The notes: generated by a model from the sequence alone, not told the origin. Shown: positions 9,813 to 20,252, counted from the first letter of the stretch. The stretch: 64,000 nt of DNA from Pseudomonas sp. Irchel 3A7 (GCF_900187565.1 NZ_FYED01000003.1:327398-391397); one strand, 5' to 3'. Program-made: numbers and translations.

Positions 9813-10705
9813 CGTGATTTGCTCCTTTGGTTTTTTAGAAGAGTACTGCCGCTCCACCTGTTTTATTATCTGGGCGGCTCTTTCTTTTTGTGTCGGCGCA
9901 AACTTATATCACGCCGACAATGTTGGCGATACTTGCGCATCTATCCTTTCAGCATCTTTACGACCCTGTCGCAAACAGCTTGCTAGATGTCGCAAATTTA
10001 CAGCCTCGATGCAACCGGACTGACAACTTTAATGCTGTTTCTCTGGGCTGGTGCATCGGTAAAAAGAGTCCCTGGTGAAACGTGTGAATCTCCATCGGGC
10101 TACCCTGCCACTGTTTTTTTTAGTCTCAAGGCTTCCACTTCCAGCGGTGCTTTATAGACGATGTGGGTGTGAATGCAACAAGCGTGCACAAATCGGAAAA
10201 CTGCCGATATTTTTTTCTGAAGCACTGCCTGATGCCGTTAAAACCTCATAAAACCGGGGGGTTCATCCTGTTGGTGATTGGGCTTGACGCCATTCTTTGC
10301 ATCGTGTTGACCATGCTGTTACCGCCCCGTGACAACCGAAAACGTTACCGGTTCACCCCGCCAGTGAGTAAAAGGCGGATGTTCGAACGACTCAGCGTAG
10401 ACGCACTGTGCGGTTTTGGTGCAAAAAATCTCAATCGCTGTACTGAATTCATACAGTTCAGCGTTTTTCGACGTTTGAACGAATCGTTATCTGTCAGTCA
10501 TTTCAGCGTTTTTGCAGTCGGTGCTGGTTCCGTATTGGTGCGTTTTGGCGTCAGGTGTTACATCCCGGGGCAGTTTGAGTGGTGGCTTGGTGGTTCGTCG
10601 TGAAGACGGCTGCGTTCGCAGGTATGCTGCCGTCCAGTCGCTTGGTGCGCGTTCTCTCGGGATGGGCGCTAAGCTGAAAATGATGACCCGGCGGGAGTGC
10701 CCAAA
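9813..10705. other. Long intergenic region upstream of the porin and of the HIT gene
   Basis: About 890 bp, noticeably AT-richer than its surroundings. The first 150-300 bp should hold the minus-strand porin promoter and leader. An open frame at 10231-10603 (+) could encode 124 residues with one hydrophobic segment (G-G-F-I-L-L-V-I-G-L-D-A-I-L-C-I-V-L) but has unremarkable codon use and no recognisable family, so I do not call it a gene. A weak atcgg/ccgat hairpin followed by a T-run lies at 10195-10217 (+). Nothing else is supportable. Confidence 0.6.
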
Positions 10706-11131
10706 GTGTTCGCTTTAGATCCACGACTTCAACAAGACACCCTACCGATCGGTGATTTCCCGTTGTGTCGGCTGCTGCTGTCCAATGACTCGAACTATCC
10801 CTGGTTCATCCTGGTACCTCGTCGCGACGATATCAGTGAGATATTTCAGTTGGATGTCGCCGATCAGCAGCAGCTATGGCAGGAAACCACGGCATTGGCA
10901 GAAACGCTCAAGGATTCATTCGACGCGGACAAGTTGAATGTCGCGGCCCTGGGTAATGTGGTCAGTCAGTTGCACATGCATGTGATCGTGCGCAAGCGGG
11001 AGGACGCCGCCTGGCCGGCTCCGGTCTGGGGCAAGCACCCTGCAAAGCCGTACAGTGTCGAACAGGTTGCCGCGATTCGCGAGCGGTTGCGTCTGGTGTT
11101 GACCGATGACTTCACGTTTCTGGAGGGTTGA
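10706..11131 (+). CDS. HIT-domain protein (histidine triad nucleotide-binding family)
   Basis: A 141-residue HIT-superfamily protein with the triad Q-L-H-M-H-V-I-V-R near residue 95. The third His position is replaced by Val-Ile, as in several bacterial HIT proteins of this type. The family hydrolyses or transfers nucleotides (AMP-linked phosphoramidates, dinucleoside polyphosphates). GTG 10706 is preferred to GTG 10697 because gggag lies eight bases before it. slyX follows after three bases, so the two form an operon ending at the terminator at 11354. Confidence 0.88.
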   Translation: MFALDPRLQQDTLPIGDFPLCRLLLSNDSNYPWFILVPRRDDISEIFQLDVADQQQLWQETTALAETLKDSFDADKLNVAALGNVVSQLHMHVIVRKREDAAWPAPVWGKHPAKPYSVEQVAAIRERLRLVLTDDFTFLEG

Positions 11132-11134
11132 ATC

Positions 11135-11341
11135 ATGAGCCTGGAAGAACGCGTTACCGATCTGGAAAGCCAGTTGGCGTTTCAGGATGACACCATCCAG
11201 GCATTGAATGATGTGCTGGCGGCGCAGCAGCGGGCCGTTGAACGCCTGCAGTTGCAAATGGCTGCGTTGCTCAAGCGCCAGGAAGAAATGGCTGGCCAGT
11301 TCGAGGCTTTCGAGGAAGAAGCGCCACCACCGCATTATTGA
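11135..11341 (+). CDS. slyX: SlyX family protein
   Basis: A 68-residue acidic coiled-coil protein with the family layout: [19 protein letters not shown] at the start, heptads of Leu/Gln through residue 55 and the P-P-P-H-Y terminus that is typical of SlyX. Function is unknown in the family. It sits three bases after the HIT gene. Confidence 0.92.
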   Translation: MSLEERVTDLESQLAFQDDTIQALNDVLAAQQRAVERLQLQMAALLKRQEEMAGQFEAFEEEAPPPHY

Positions 11342-11353
11342 AATGCAGGCATT

Positions 11354-11393
11354 AAAAAACCGCGAGCAGCCACAGGCTGTTCGCGGTTTTTTT
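11354..11393. terminator. Bidirectional terminator between slyX and the convergent cold-shock gene
   Basis: Stem ccgcgagcagcc / ggctgttcgcgg with loop aca, flanked by six A on the left and seven T on the right. It can serve both converging genes. Confidence 0.88.
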
Positions 11394-11404
11394 ATGGCTT
11401 CGGA

Positions 11405-12007
11405 TCAGCGTCGCGGCAGGGCGGCGATCACATCTTCGGCTTGCAGGCCTTTGTCACGATTCATGACGGAGAACTCCACACGCTGGCCTTCGACCAGGAC
11501 GCGGTGACCTTCGCCGCGAATGGCCCGGAAGTGCACGAAAATATCGTCGCCGGAGTCACGGGAAATAAAGCCGAAGCCTTTGGAGGTGTTGAACCACTTG
11601 ACGGTGCCGGTATCGCGGTTGCTCATGTCATAGCTTGGCGCGGCAGCAGCCGGTGACGATTTGTAGAAGCTGATGGCCAGGTGCAGAACAACGGCAACCA
11701 GGGCTGCAACCAGGCTGAACAGAACGGCAGGTTGACCGGCAATGACGGGCATTGGCGCAAGCAGCGTCAGGGTTTGCACAACGACAGCCAGAACCAGCAG
11801 TGCGCTGACCAGGTTTTGCAGTTGATGGCGCGGGCCTTTGTTCCAGTTGGGGATGACTGGAGCGAGGGTGAGGTTGAGCAGGCCGAACAAGGCCAGGTAC
11901 AGCGCATCGGGTTGTTGCAGGTAAGGTACGGCTTCGGTTCGCAGGCTAGGGATGAAGGACAGCAGCAAGGCTGCTGCGCCCATTAGCAGGTGGACGATTT
12001 TCAACAT
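11405..12007 (-). CDS. Integral membrane protein with C-terminal cold-shock domain
   Basis: A 200-residue protein with two parts. Residues 1-115 hold about four membrane helices (about 5-22, 36-52, 64-86, 93-114). Residues 129-197 are a complete cold-shock domain with RNP1 (K-G-F-G-F-I, 143-148) and RNP2 (D-I-F-V-H-F, 155-160), close to the free CspA-type protein. The linker is Ala/Ser/Pro-rich. ATG 12007 is used because the hydrophobic segment starts there; upstream in-frame residues look like non-coding sequence. The cold-shock domain should bind single-stranded RNA or DNA at the inner face of the membrane. The role is unknown. Similar fusions occur in other Pseudomonas. Confidence 0.88.
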   Translation of the reverse strand: MLKIVHLLMGAAALLLSFIPSLRTEAVPYLQQPDALYLALFGLLNLTLAPVIPNWNKGPRHQLQNLVSALLVLAVVVQTLTLLAPMPVIAGQPAVLFSLVAALVAVVLHLAISFYKSSPAAAAPSYDMSNRDTGTVKWFNTSKGFGFISRDSGDDIFVHFRAIRGEGHRVLVEGQRVEFSVMNRDKGLQAEDVIAALPRR

Positions 12008-12317
12008 TTTGATTAACTCACGTTCAGACGGTTCACAAGGAAGAGCTGACGAGGCACGGTTCGCTTCAGAACAATAAGAGGCGTTGAGCACGTACCTGTT
12101 TATCAGCCTATGCGCAGCGCCCGGAAAATAAGGGCGCCAGCGACACACCGCCTATTTAACAGCAAAGCTTGTGGCTACTCAAATCAAGGAGTCCAGCGGT
12201 GCATCGGGGGCGATTTGTCGCAGGTCGAGATGGCATCCAGGGCTGCAGCGTGGCAGCAGGCTTGCTAGAGTGGTCCTGCACCTGTCGGATGGAATCCATC
12301 ACCTTTAGGGGAAAAGC

Positions 12318-12788
12318 ATGGCAATCGATATCGGTATCAGTGAAGAGGACCGCAAGTCCATTGTCGACGGACTTTCGCGCCTGCTGTCGGACACTTACGT
12401 CCTTTATTTGAAGACCCATAACTTCCATTGGAACGTCACCGGTCCCATGTTTCGGACCCTGCACTTGATGTTCGAGGAGCAATACAACGAATTGGCCCTG
12501 GCGGTCGATTCGATTGCCGAGCGAATTCGCGCGCTCGGATTCCCGGCTCCTGGTGCCTATTCTGTTTATGCGCGCCTGTCCTCTATAAAAGAGGAAGAGG
12601 GCGTACCGGCTGCCGAAGACATGATCAGGCAATTGGTAGAGGGGCAGGAGGCTGTGACGCGTACGGCTCGCGGAATTTTCCCTCTGCTCGAGAAAGTCAG
12701 TGACGAGCCGACGGCTGACCTGCTGACCCAGCGTATGCAAGTTCACGAAAAAACCGCATGGATGCTCCGTGCCCTGCTGGACCAGTAA
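12318..12788 (+). CDS. dps: Dps-family ferritin-like protein
   Basis: A 156-residue four-helix ferritin-like protein. The Dps signature [13 protein letters not shown] lies at residues 33-45, and the ferroxidase partners [11 protein letters not shown] follow at 49-59. It stores iron as ferric oxide and protects DNA from peroxide; dodecamer in the family. Length is usual. The start follows aggggaaa. Regulation is not evident from sequence, although the Fe-storage role would fit OxyR or RpoS control. Confidence 0.92.
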   Translation: MAIDIGISEEDRKSIVDGLSRLLSDTYVLYLKTHNFHWNVTGPMFRTLHLMFEEQYNELALAVDSIAERIRALGFPAPGAYSVYARLSSIKEEEGVPAAEDMIRQLVEGQEAVTRTARGIFPLLEKVSDEPTADLLTQRMQVHEKTAWMLRALLDQ

Positions 12789-12901
12789 AACCGGCGCGTG
12801 AATAACGCCTTATGGGGTGCTATTCGCGCGTTGCCTATGCTTGAGCGAAAATCACCTGCCTATTGAGTGAAATTTCGCCAGATAGAGCAGGAAAAGCTCG
12901 G

Positions 12902-12951
12902 GCGTAGGACGCTCTCCATGATCTGCCTTCAGTTGTTGGCTTCTCCTACGC
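12902..12951. repeat. Inverted repeat in the dps - RHH gene gap
   Basis: Perfect 8-bp arms gcgtagga (12902-12909) and tcctacgc (12944-12951) with a 34-bp loop in a 262-bp gap. It may be an operator or an RNA stem. No T-run follows. Confidence 0.35.
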
Positions 12952-13050
12952 GGATGGTCAAAAAGTCATCTGGATATAACTTTGCCCTCGCGGTTCTATA
13001 AGCGGACAGACTCTTATGGAAACCAGGGATGGCAAAGGAGTGTCAACGCA

Positions 13051-13401
13051 ATGGTTGATGAAGACAGGCGCAAGGAAGGAAGGATCGGTCTGCTCAAGGA
13101 CATAAGGATTGATCCGTTTGTCAGTGAATTCGATATGGGGCTTGCCCAGCCCTTGTCCCGCTCGGTGCGGTTGAATGGCTTCGCCACCTGCTTGCGGCTT
13201 GAGCAGGTTTACTGGGATATCCTGGCTGAAATGGCCAGGATCAATTGCTGCTCGGTCAGTGCATTGTTGTCTCACGTGGATCGCGAAGTGCATTTGCGTC
13301 ATGGTGGGGTGAGGAATTTCACCGGGCTGGTGCGGGTTGTCTGTGTTGTGCATAGCTTGAAGGAAGGAGGCTGTGTGGCCGTTGCTCCGTCTGCGCGGTA
13401 A
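13051..13401 (+). CDS. Ribbon-helix-helix domain protein
   Basis: A 116-residue protein whose second half fits the ribbon-helix-helix fold seen in RHH_4-type proteins: short basic strand S-V-R-L-N-G-F-A-T-C-L-R-L, helix Q-V-Y-W-D-I-L-A-E-M-A, turn, helix V-S-A-L-L-S-H-V-D-R-E, then G-G-V-R-N-F-T-G-L-V-R-V. Such proteins usually bind DNA as dimers. ATG 13051 is chosen for the aaaggag site seven bases upstream. It is a single gene between dps and the fmdB-like gene. Target unknown. Confidence 0.75.
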   Translation: MVDEDRRKEGRIGLLKDIRIDPFVSEFDMGLAQPLSRSVRLNGFATCLRLEQVYWDILAEMARINCCSVSALLSHVDREVHLRHGGVRNFTGLVRVVCVVHSLKEGGCVAVAPSAR

Positions 13402-13456
13402 AAGGCTGCATGTCGATCCGTGCAGTCTTACGGCTGCACAGGCTGCATTTAATGGA

Positions 13457-13462
13457 TATAAT
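13457..13462 (+). promoter_or_regulatory. Candidate sigma-70 promoter (-10) for the fmdB-like gene/aspS
   Basis: tataat at 13457-13462, with a weak -35 (ctgcac, 13434-13439) at 17 bp spacing. It is 61 bp before the fmdB-like start and could drive fmdB-aspS. Confidence 0.5.
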
Positions 13463-13523
13463 CCCGCTCTTTGCCGCAAAACCCAGCGTGCGCGGTAGCA
13501 ATCTGATCGCCGAGACAACCCCC

Positions 13524-13745
13524 ATGCCGATGTACGATTACCAATGTGCTTCCTGTGGTCATCAGTTGGAAGCCATTCAAAAGATCAGCGATGCACCGCT
13601 GGTCGACTGCCCTGCGTGCCAGGCACCAGAGCTCAAGAAGATGCTGTCCATGCCGGGTTTTCGCCTCAGCGGTACCGGCTGGTACGAGACCGATTTCAAG
13701 ACCGGTTCCAAGAAGAATCTGGCCGGCGGCGACAAAGCTGACTAG
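13524..13745 (+). CDS. FmdB-type zinc ribbon protein
   Basis: A 73-residue protein beginning M-P-M-Y-D-Y-Q-C-A-S-C-G-H, with a second pair C-P-A-C near residue 34; the four Cys make a zinc ribbon (CxxC ... CxxC). The family is annotated as putative regulatory protein FmdB, but function is unproven. It lies 120 bp upstream of aspS, its usual neighbour in Pseudomonas. ATG 13524 is used because the motif begins directly there. Confidence 0.88.
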   Translation: MPMYDYQCASCGHQLEAIQKISDAPLVDCPACQAPELKKMLSMPGFRLSGTGWYETDFKTGSKKNLAGGDKAD

Positions 13746-13865
13746 GGCCATGCTCTGAACCGAGTGCTCTGAACGAACCAAACACGTGAGCGCTTGCCAT
13801 GTCGGTCAACCGGCGTACGCAAGGTCTCCAACCGAATGTCGAATTACAGAAGTGAATCCACGACC

Positions 13866-15641
13866 ATGATGCGCAGCCATTATTGCGGCCAACTGAACGA
13901 AAGCCTGGAAGGCCAGGAAATTACCCTTTGCGGATGGGTCCACCGTCGCCGTGACCACGGTGGGGTGATTTTCCTCGATATCCGTGATCGTGATGGTCTG
14001 GCCCAGGTGGTGTTCGACCCGGACCGCGCTGAAACCTTCGCCGTTGCCGATCGTGTGCGCAGCGAATACGTGGTCAAGGTCACCGGTAAGGTGCGCCTGC
14101 GTCCGGCCGGTGCCACCAACGCCAACATGGCGTCGGGCATGATCGAAGTGCTGGGCTACGAACTGGAAGTGCTGAACGAGGCGGAAACCCCGCCGTTCCC
14201 GCTCAACGATTACTCGGATGTCGGCGAAGAAACCCGCCTGCGCTATCGCTTCCTGGACTTGCGTCGCCCGGAAATGGCCGAGAAGCTGCGTCTGCGTTCG
14301 CGCATGACCACCAGCATCCGTCGCTATCTGGACGAGAACGGCTTCCTCGACGTCGAGACGCCGATCCTGACCCGTGCTACCCCGGAAGGTGCTCGCGACT
14401 ACCTGGTACCAAGCCGTACCCACGCCGGTTCGTTCTTTGCCTTGCCGCAATCGCCACAGCTGTTCAAGCAGCTGCTGATGGTGGCCGGTTTCGATCGTTA
14501 CTACCAGATCGCCAAGTGCTTCCGCGATGAAGACCTGCGTGCCGACCGCCAGCCGGAATTCACCCAGATCGACATCGAAACCAGCTTCCTCAATGAAGAA
14601 GACATCATTGGCCTGACCGAAGGCATGATCCGCAACCTGTTCAAGGAAGTGCTGGGTCTGGAATTCGGCGAGTTCCCGCACATGACCTTCGAAGAGGCCA
14701 TGCGTCGTTACGGTTCGGACAAGCCGGACCTGCGTAACCCGCTGGAACTGGTTGACGTTGCCGACCAGCTCAAGGACGTTGAATTCAAAGTGTTCAGCGG
14801 TCCGGCCAACGACCCGAAAAGCCGCGTTGCCGCACTGCGCGTGCCGGGCGGGGCGAGCATGCCGCGCAGCAAGATCGACGACTACACCAAGTTCGTCGGC
14901 ATCTACGGCGCCAAGGGCCTGGCGTACATCAAGGTCAACGAGCGTGCCAAAGGTGTCGAAGGCCTGCAGTCGCCAATCGTCAAGAACATTCCTGAAGCAG
15001 CCCTGAACGTGATCCTCGATCGTGTGGGTGCAGTCGATGGCGACATCGTGTTCTTCGGTGCCGACAAAGCCAAGATCGTCAGCGAAGCCCTGGGCGCGCT
15101 GCGGATCAAGGTCGGTCACGACTTCAACCTGCTGACCTGCGAATGGGCACCGATGTGGGTGGTCGACTTCCCGATGTTCGAAGAGAACGACGACGGCAGT
15201 TTCACCGCCTTGCACCACCCGTTCACCGCGCCGAAGTGCACGCCGCAAGAGCTGGAAGCCAACCCGGCTACCGCGCTGTCCCGTGCCTACGACATGGTAT
15301 TGAACGGTACCGAGCTGGGTGGCGGTTCGATCCGTATCCACCGTAAAGAGATGCAGCAGACAGTATTCCGTCTGCTGGGTATCGACGAAGCGGAACAGGA
15401 AGAGAAATTCGGCTTCCTGCTCGATGCACTGAAATACGGTGCGCCACCGCACGGTGGTCTGGCCTTCGGTCTGGATCGTCTGGTGATGCTGATGACCGGC
15501 GCCCAGTCGATCCGTGAAGTGATCGCCTTCCCGAAAACCCAGAGCGCGGCGGACGTCATGACTCAGGCGCCGGGCCAGGTGGATGCCAAGGCATTGCGCG
15601 AACTGCACATTCGTCTGCGTGAAACGCCTAAGGCCGAGTAA
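13866..15641 (+). CDS. aspS: Aspartyl-tRNA synthetase
   Basis: Charges tRNA-Asp with aspartate. In Pseudomonas the enzyme is known to be non-discriminating and also forms Asp-tRNA-Asn for GatCAB; that is family knowledge, not visible here. A 591-residue class IIb synthetase with an N-terminal OB-fold anticodon domain (about 1-110, containing [11 protein letters not shown]), motif 2 [16 protein letters not shown], the bacterial GAD insertion, and motif 3 [15 protein letters not shown] 13866 gives the usual M-M-R-S-H-Y-C-G-Q start. A terminator follows. Confidence 0.97.
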   Translation: MMRSHYCGQLNESLEGQEITLCGWVHRRRDHGGVIFLDIRDRDGLAQVVFDPDRAETFAVADRVRSEYVVKVTGKVRLRPAGATNANMASGMIEVLGYELEVLNEAETPPFPLNDYSDVGEETRLRYRFLDLRRPEMAEKLRLRSRMTTSIRRYLDENGFLDVETPILTRATPEGARDYLVPSRTHAGSFFALPQSPQLFKQLLMVAGFDRYYQIAKCFRDEDLRADRQPEFTQIDIETSFLNEEDIIGLTEGMIRNLFKEVLGLEFGEFPHMTFEEAMRRYGSDKPDLRNPLELVDVADQLKDVEFKVFSGPANDPKSRVAALRVPGGASMPRSKIDDYTKFVGIYGAKGLAYIKVNERAKGVEGLQSPIVKNIPEAALNVILDRVGAVDGDIVFFGADKAKIVSEALGALRIKVGHDFNLLTCEWAPMWVVDFPMFEENDDGSFTALHHPFTAPKCTPQELEANPATALSRAYDMVLNGTELGGGSIRIHRKEMQQTVFRLLGIDEAEQEEKFGFLLDALKYGAPPHGGLAFGLDRLVMLMTGAQSIREVIAFPKTQSAADVMTQAPGQVDAKALRELHIRLRETPKAE

Positions 15642-15653
15642 GGCTGACCTGAA

Positions 15654-15686
15654 GGGCGCATCTTCGGATGCGCCTTTCGTTTTTTG
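15654..15686 (+). terminator. Rho-independent terminator of aspS
   Basis: Stem ggcgcatc / gatgcgcc with a ttcg tetraloop, followed by tttcgtttttt. Confidence 0.85.
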
Positions 15687-15765
15687 ACAGGGTCGATTTT
15701 TTTGTTTGCCGGCCGGCGCTATCCAGCGTGGCGGGCGATGTTTCAAAGAGAATTCGGAGCGAGTT

Positions 15766-16512
15766 ATGGCAGGTCATTCCAAGTGGGCGAACATCAAGCA
15801 CCGCAAAGAACGTCAGGATGCCAAGAGAGGCAAGATCTTCACCAAGTGGATTCGTGAGCTGACTGTCGCTGCCCGTCAGGGTGGTGGCGATCCAGGCTCC
15901 AACCCGCGTCTGCGCCTGGCCCTGGACAAGGCGCTTGGTGCGAACATGAGCCGCGACATCATTGATCGCGCCATCGCCCGTGGCACCGGTGCTGCCGACA
16001 CTGACGACGTGGTTGAGCTGACCTACGAAGGTTACGGTCCTGGCGGCGTGGCGGTGATGGTCGAGTGCATGACCGATAACCGCAACCGCACGGCAGCGGC
16101 AGTGCGCCATGCGTTCAGCAAGTGCGGCGGCAACCTCGGCACCGACGGTTCGGTTGCGTATCTGTTCGAGCGCAAGGGGCAGATTTCCTTCGCGCCCGGC
16201 GTCGATGAAGATGCATTGATGGAAGCGGCCATGGAAGCCGATGCCGATGACGTGGTGACCAACGAAGACGGGTCCATCGATGTATTCACTTCGTTTGCCG
16301 GGTTCTATTCCGTGCGTAACGCGCTGGAAGCGGCGGGTTTCAAGGGCAATGACGCGGAGATCGTCATGCTGCCGACCACCAGCGCCGAGCTGGATCTGGA
16401 AGGCGCGGAAAAAGTCCTCAAGCTGATCGACATGCTCGAAGACCTGGATGACGTGCAGAACGTCTATTCCAACGCGGATATTCCGGAGTCGGTGGCTGCA
16501 CAGCTCGGTTAA
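15766..16512 (+). CDS. yebC: YebC/PmpR-family protein
   Basis: A 248-residue protein beginning [14 protein letters not shown], the hallmark of the YebC/TACO1 family. Members act as transcriptional regulators (PmpR in P. aeruginosa represses the pqs quorum-sensing system). Some were more recently tied to translation of proline-rich stretches. It lies upstream of ruvC as in most gammaproteobacteria. The start follows cggagcgagtt. A REPIN separates it from ruvC. Confidence 0.95.
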   Translation: MAGHSKWANIKHRKERQDAKRGKIFTKWIRELTVAARQGGGDPGSNPRLRLALDKALGANMSRDIIDRAIARGTGAADTDDVVELTYEGYGPGGVAVMVECMTDNRNRTAAAVRHAFSKCGGNLGTDGSVAYLFERKGQISFAPGVDEDALMEAAMEADADDVVTNEDGSIDVFTSFAGFYSVRNALEAAGFKGNDAEIVMLPTTSAELDLEGAEKVLKLIDMLEDLDDVQNVYSNADIPESVAAQLG

Positions 16513-16529
16513 GGGCGACCAGGGTCCAT

Positions 16530-16620
16530 TGTGGGAGCGAGCCTGCTCGCGAATGCGGATTTTCAGGCAGTATCGTTGCTGAATATGGAACCGCTTTCGC
16601 GAGCAGGCTCGCTCCCACAT
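16530..16620. repeat. REPIN
   Basis: Arms at 16530-16553 and 16595-16620 in inverted orientation, between yebC and ruvC. It ends 42 bp before the ruvC start. Confidence 0.9.
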
Positions 16621-16662
16621 TTGTTATTCGATTTTCTTGCTTTTACTGAACCCGCAGGCGTT

Positions 16663-17187
16663 ATGACTTTAATCCTTGGTATCGACCCCGGTTCGCGCAT
16701 TACCGGTTATGGCGTGGTACGCGATACCGGACGTGGCTGCGAGTACGTGGCTTCTGGTTGCATCCGCACCGGAGCCGGCGAACTGCATGAACGCCTGCAG
16801 ATTGTCTATCGCGGGGTGCGGGAGATCATTCAGACCTACCGTCCAGTGACCATGGGCATTGAAAAGGTGTTCATGGCGCGCAACGCTGATTCCGCCCTGA
16901 AGCTGGGGCAGGCCCGTGGTGCTGCCATCGTGGCGGGCGCAGAGGAAAGCCTGGAGATTGCGGAATACACCGCGACCCAGGTCAAGCAGGCAGTGGTCGG
17001 CACCGGTGCCGCCAACAAGGAACAGGTGCAAATGATGGTCATGCACATGCTGAAGCTGACCAGCAAACCGCAAATCGATGCGTCGGACGCGCTGGCCATT
17101 GCCATTTGCCATGCTCACACCCGTTCCAGTCTGTTGCCCCATGGCCTGGGTACGGCACGCAGTCGTGGCGGGCGTCTGCGTCTCTGA
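16663..17187 (+). CDS. ruvC: Holliday junction resolvase RuvC
   Basis: A 174-residue endonuclease that cuts Holliday junctions symmetrically together with RuvAB. The RNase H-like fold shows the first catalytic Asp in [14 protein letters not shown], the Glu in M-G-I-E-K-V-F, and the C-terminal Asp pair in [16 protein letters not shown] 16663 starts right at the first beta strand; upstream in-frame sequence is REPIN. It is the first gene of ruvCAB. Confidence 0.97.
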   Translation: MTLILGIDPGSRITGYGVVRDTGRGCEYVASGCIRTGAGELHERLQIVYRGVREIIQTYRPVTMGIEKVFMARNADSALKLGQARGAAIVAGAEESLEIAEYTATQVKQAVVGTGAANKEQVQMMVMHMLKLTSKPQIDASDALAIAICHAHTRSSLLPHGLGTARSRGGRLRL

Positions 17188-17301
17188 TAGCATCAGCAGT
17201 CAATTTTAGGGAATGAGGTGTTTGCGCCTGGGTTGTCGGCGCGAATTCCTCATTCTGTCAGTCGCTGGCTTCGAGCTGGCCAACGCTCAAGGATCTGTAA
17301 C

Positions 17302-17910
17302 GTGATTGGACGCTTGCGCGGCACACTGGCTGAGAAACAGCCGCCGCATCTGATTCTGGATGTAAACGGCCTGGGTTATGAGCTTGAAGTGCCCATGACC
17401 ACGCTTTATCGCTTGCCGTCGGTCGGCGAGCCGCTGACGTTGCACACCCATTTGGTCGTACGCGAAGACGCGCAGTTACTCTATGGCTTCGTCGGCAAGC
17501 GCGAGCGAGACTTTTTTCGCGAGTTGATCCGTCTCAATGGCGTGGGTCCGAAACTGGCCCTGGCCCTGATGTCGAGCCTGGAAGTCGACGAACTGGTCCG
17601 TTGCGTGCAGTCCCAGGATACCTCGGCGCTGACCAAGGTGCCGGGTGTGGGCAAGAAAACCGCCGAGCGTCTGCTGGTGGAACTCAAGGATCGCTTCAAG
17701 GCCTGGGAAACCGTGCCGAGCATGTTCGCCCTGGTGCCGAACCAGCCGGACGGACCCGCGCCGGTCAATACCGCCGAGAACGACGCGGTCAGCGCGCTGA
17801 TTTCCCTGGGCTACAAGCCGCAGGAAGCCAGCAAGGCGATTTCCGCGATCAAGGAGAAAGGCTTGAGCAGTGAAGACATGATTCGTCGTGCCCTGAAGGG
17901 AATGATCTAA
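17302..17910 (+). CDS. ruvA: Holliday junction branch-migration protein RuvA
   Basis: A 202-residue DNA-binding subunit that holds the junction for RuvB. It has an N-terminal OB fold (I-G-R-L-R-G-T-L), two helix-hairpin-helix motifs ([12 protein letters not shown] and [15 protein letters not shown]) and a small C-terminal domain that contacts RuvB. GTG 17302 is supported by aagga about eight bases upstream. Its stop is directly followed by the ruvB start. Confidence 0.96.
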   Translation: MIGRLRGTLAEKQPPHLILDVNGLGYELEVPMTTLYRLPSVGEPLTLHTHLVVREDAQLLYGFVGKRERDFFRELIRLNGVGPKLALALMSSLEVDELVRCVQSQDTSALTKVPGVGKKTAERLLVELKDRFKAWETVPSMFALVPNQPDGPAPVNTAENDAVSALISLGYKPQEASKAISAIKEKGLSSEDMIRRALKGMI

Positions 17911-18972
17911 GTGATTGAAGCTGATCGTCTGATCGCCGCCACGGGTGGTCCCCGTGACCGCGAGGAAGTCCAGGACCGGGCGATTCGTCCCGTCAGCCTG
18001 GCCGAATACATTGGCCAGCCGACCGTTCGCGAGCAAATGGAGTTGTTCATCCAGGCTGCCCGAGGGCGCAACGAATCCCTGGACCACACTTTGATTTTTG
18101 GTCCTCCGGGATTGGGTAAAACCACCCTGGCCAACATCATTGCCCAGGAAATGGGGGTTTCGATCAAAAGCACCTCGGGGCCGGTCCTCGAGCGTCCGGG
18201 TGACCTGGCGGCGTTGCTGACCAACCTCGAGCCGCACGACGTGCTGTTTATCGACGAGATCCATCGCCTGTCGCCGATCGTCGAAGAGGTGCTGTACCCG
18301 GCGATGGAAGATTTCCAGCTCGACATCATGATCGGCGAAGGCCCGGCCGCGCGCTCGATCAAGCTCGATCTGCCGCCGTTCACCCTGGTCGGCGCGACAA
18401 CGCGGGCGGGGATGTTGACCAACCCGTTGCGTGACCGTTTCGGGATCGTCCAACGCCTGGAGTTCTACAGCAACGCCGATCTGTCGACGATTGTCAGTCG
18501 TTCGGCGAACATTCTTGGCTTGCCGCTGGACCCGGAGGGCGCCTTCGAAATCGCCCGGCGTGCCCGCGGCACGCCGCGGATCGCCAACCGCTTGCTGCGC
18601 CGGGTGCGGGACTTCGCGGAAGTTCGTGCCAAGGGCCATATCACCAAGCCGATTGCCGACCTGGCCCTGAACCTGCTGGACGTCGATGAGCGCGGCTTCG
18701 ATCACCAGGATCGACGTCTGTTGCTGACCATGATCGAGAAGTTCGATGGCGGGCCGGTCGGGGTCGACAGTCTCGCGGCGGCCATCAGTGAAGAGCGCCA
18801 CACCATTGAAGACGTGCTGGAACCCTACCTGATTCAGCAGGGCTACATCATGCGTACCCCGCGGGGCCGGGTGGTGACGCGGCATGCGTACCTGCACTTC
18901 GGCTTAAACATTCCGTCACGATTGGGCGAGATGCCCGTGGTAGACGAGTTTCTCGATGCCGTGGACGATTAA
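17911..18972 (+). CDS. ruvB: Holliday junction branch-migration ATPase RuvB
   Basis: A 353-residue AAA+ motor that pumps DNA through the RuvA-junction complex. Walker A G-P-P-G-L-G-K-T, Walker B L-F-I-D-E-I-H-R, sensor 1 G-A-T-T-R-A-G and sensor 2 [10 protein letters not shown] are all visible, followed by a winged-helix domain. GTG at 17911 abuts the ruvA stop with no gap. Normal length. Confidence 0.97.
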   Translation: MIEADRLIAATGGPRDREEVQDRAIRPVSLAEYIGQPTVREQMELFIQAARGRNESLDHTLIFGPPGLGKTTLANIIAQEMGVSIKSTSGPVLERPGDLAALLTNLEPHDVLFIDEIHRLSPIVEEVLYPAMEDFQLDIMIGEGPAARSIKLDLPPFTLVGATTRAGMLTNPLRDRFGIVQRLEFYSNADLSTIVSRSANILGLPLDPEGAFEIARRARGTPRIANRLLRRVRDFAEVRAKGHITKPIADLALNLLDVDERGFDHQDRRLLLTMIEKFDGGPVGVDSLAAAISEERHTIEDVLEPYLIQQGYIMRTPRGRVVTRHAYLHFGLNIPSRLGEMPVVDEFLDAVDD

Positions 18973-19099
18973 TTAACTTTTGCGGGCTGAATTTTCGGGC
19001 ATTGTGCTGTCCTAGGACCGTACTTTCGCCAGAAAGCCGCAGAACATTGAAAAACAGTTGCCTGGCCGGATTGGCAACCCGAGGAGTAAGCACTAGAGT

Positions 19100-19567
19100 A
19101 TGCGCGCGCAAAACGGGCTTGAGCCTTTCGCACATCGTTGTCGCGTTTATTACGAGGACACCGATGCGGGCGGCATCGTGTATTACGTCAATTACCTCAA
19201 GTTTATGGAACGGGCTCGAACCGAGCGGCTACGAGAGCTGGGCTTTGCCCAATCGCAGCTGGCAGGGGAGGACCTGTTGTTCGTCGTGCATTCCAGCGAA
19301 GCGCGCTACCACGCGCCGGCGCGACTGGATGACGAGCTGCTGGTAAGCGCTGAAGTAATCGAATTGAACCGTGCCAGCTTGCGCTTCAAGCAGCAGGTCA
19401 GGCGGGCCACGGATAATGCACTGCTCTGTGAAGGGCAGTTTCTGGTGGCCTGTGTGCGCACTGAAAGTTTAAAACCCCGGGCCATTCCCGAAGCTCTACG
19501 AGCGGCCTTTGCCGACGTGAGCGGCGCGGGTACACACTCAAAGCAGGAGATAAAGCGTGGAAGCTAA
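19100..19567 (+). CDS. ybgC: Tol-Pal-associated acyl-CoA thioesterase YbgC
   Basis: A 155-residue hotdog-fold thioesterase with the 4-hydroxybenzoyl-CoA-type active-site region [16 protein letters not shown] (residues 17-32, catalytic Asp). It hydrolyses acyl-CoA and is linked to phospholipid metabolism. It is the first gene of the Tol-Pal operon, as in E. coli, and overlaps tolQ by 11 bp. Confidence 0.94.
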   Translation: MRAQNGLEPFAHRCRVYYEDTDAGGIVYYVNYLKFMERARTERLRELGFAQSQLAGEDLLFVVHSSEARYHAPARLDDELLVSAEVIELNRASLRFKQQVRRATDNALLCEGQFLVACVRTESLKPRAIPEALRAAFADVSGAGTHSKQEIKRGS

Positions 19568-20252
19568 CGTCGTCGACCATTCCTCCATGTGGAGCCTGGT
19601 CAGCAATGCCAGTATCGTGGTGCAACTGGTAATGCTGACCCTGGTAGCCGCATCGGTGACCTCATGGATCATGATCTTTCAGCGCAGCAACCTGCTGCGC
19701 GCCGGTCGACGCGCCCTGGAGAGCTTCGAAGAGCGCTTCTGGTCGGGTATCGACCTGTCCAAACTCTACCGTCAGGCGGGCAGCAACCCGGACCCGGATT
19801 CGGGTGTCGAGCAGATCTTCCGTGCCGGTTTCAAGGAATTCTCCCGTCTGCGCCAGCAGCCAGGCGTTGACCCGGAGGCGGTGATGGAAGGTGTGGCTCG
19901 TGCCATGCGCGTTGCCATTTCCCGTGAAGAAGAAAAGCTCGAGCAGAGCCTGCCGTTCCTGGCCACCGTCGGCTCTGTCAGCCCGTACATCGGTCTGTTC
20001 GGTACCGTCTGGGGCATCATGAACTCCTTCCGTGGCCTGGCGACTGCGCAACAAGCAACCCTGGCCACCGTGGCGCCAGGTATCGCCGAAGCCCTGATCG
20101 CCACCGCGATCGGTCTGTTCGCCGCCATCCCGGCCGTTATCGCTTACAACCGCTTCTCTGCTCGCAGCGAAACCCTGCTGAGCCGTTACTACACCTTCGC
20201 CGACGAATTCCAGGCGATCCTGCACCGTAAAGTGCACACCAGCGAAGAATAA
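19557..20252 (+). CDS. tolQ: Tol-Pal system protein TolQ
   Basis: A 231-residue inner-membrane proton-channel subunit (MotA/ExbB family). TM1 is at about 18-38 ([10 protein letters not shown]), and two long helices near 138-160 and 170-195 contain [20 protein letters not shown]. It works with TolR to energise TolA. The GTG start lies inside the ybgC end in another frame, suggesting coupling. Confidence 0.96.
   Translation: MEANVVDHSSMWSLVSNASIVVQLVMLTLVAASVTSWIMIFQRSNLLRAGRRALESFEERFWSGIDLSKLYRQAGSNPDPDSGVEQIFRAGFKEFSRLRQQPGVDPEAVMEGVARAMRVAISREEEKLEQSLPFLATVGSVSPYIGLFGTVWGIMNSFRGLATAQQATLATVAPGIAEALIATAIGLFAAIPAVIAYNRFSARSETLLSRYYTFADEFQAILHRKVHTSEE

Noticed and set aside
13806..15746. Open frame of 646 codons antisense to aspS
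   Set aside because: aspS is unmistakable on the plus strand; antisense peptide has no motifs.
16531..16662. N-terminal extension of RuvC by in-frame sequence reading M-G-A-S-L-L-A
   Set aside because: The same peptide appears at many REP copies, being the translation of the REP arm; the true start is 16663.
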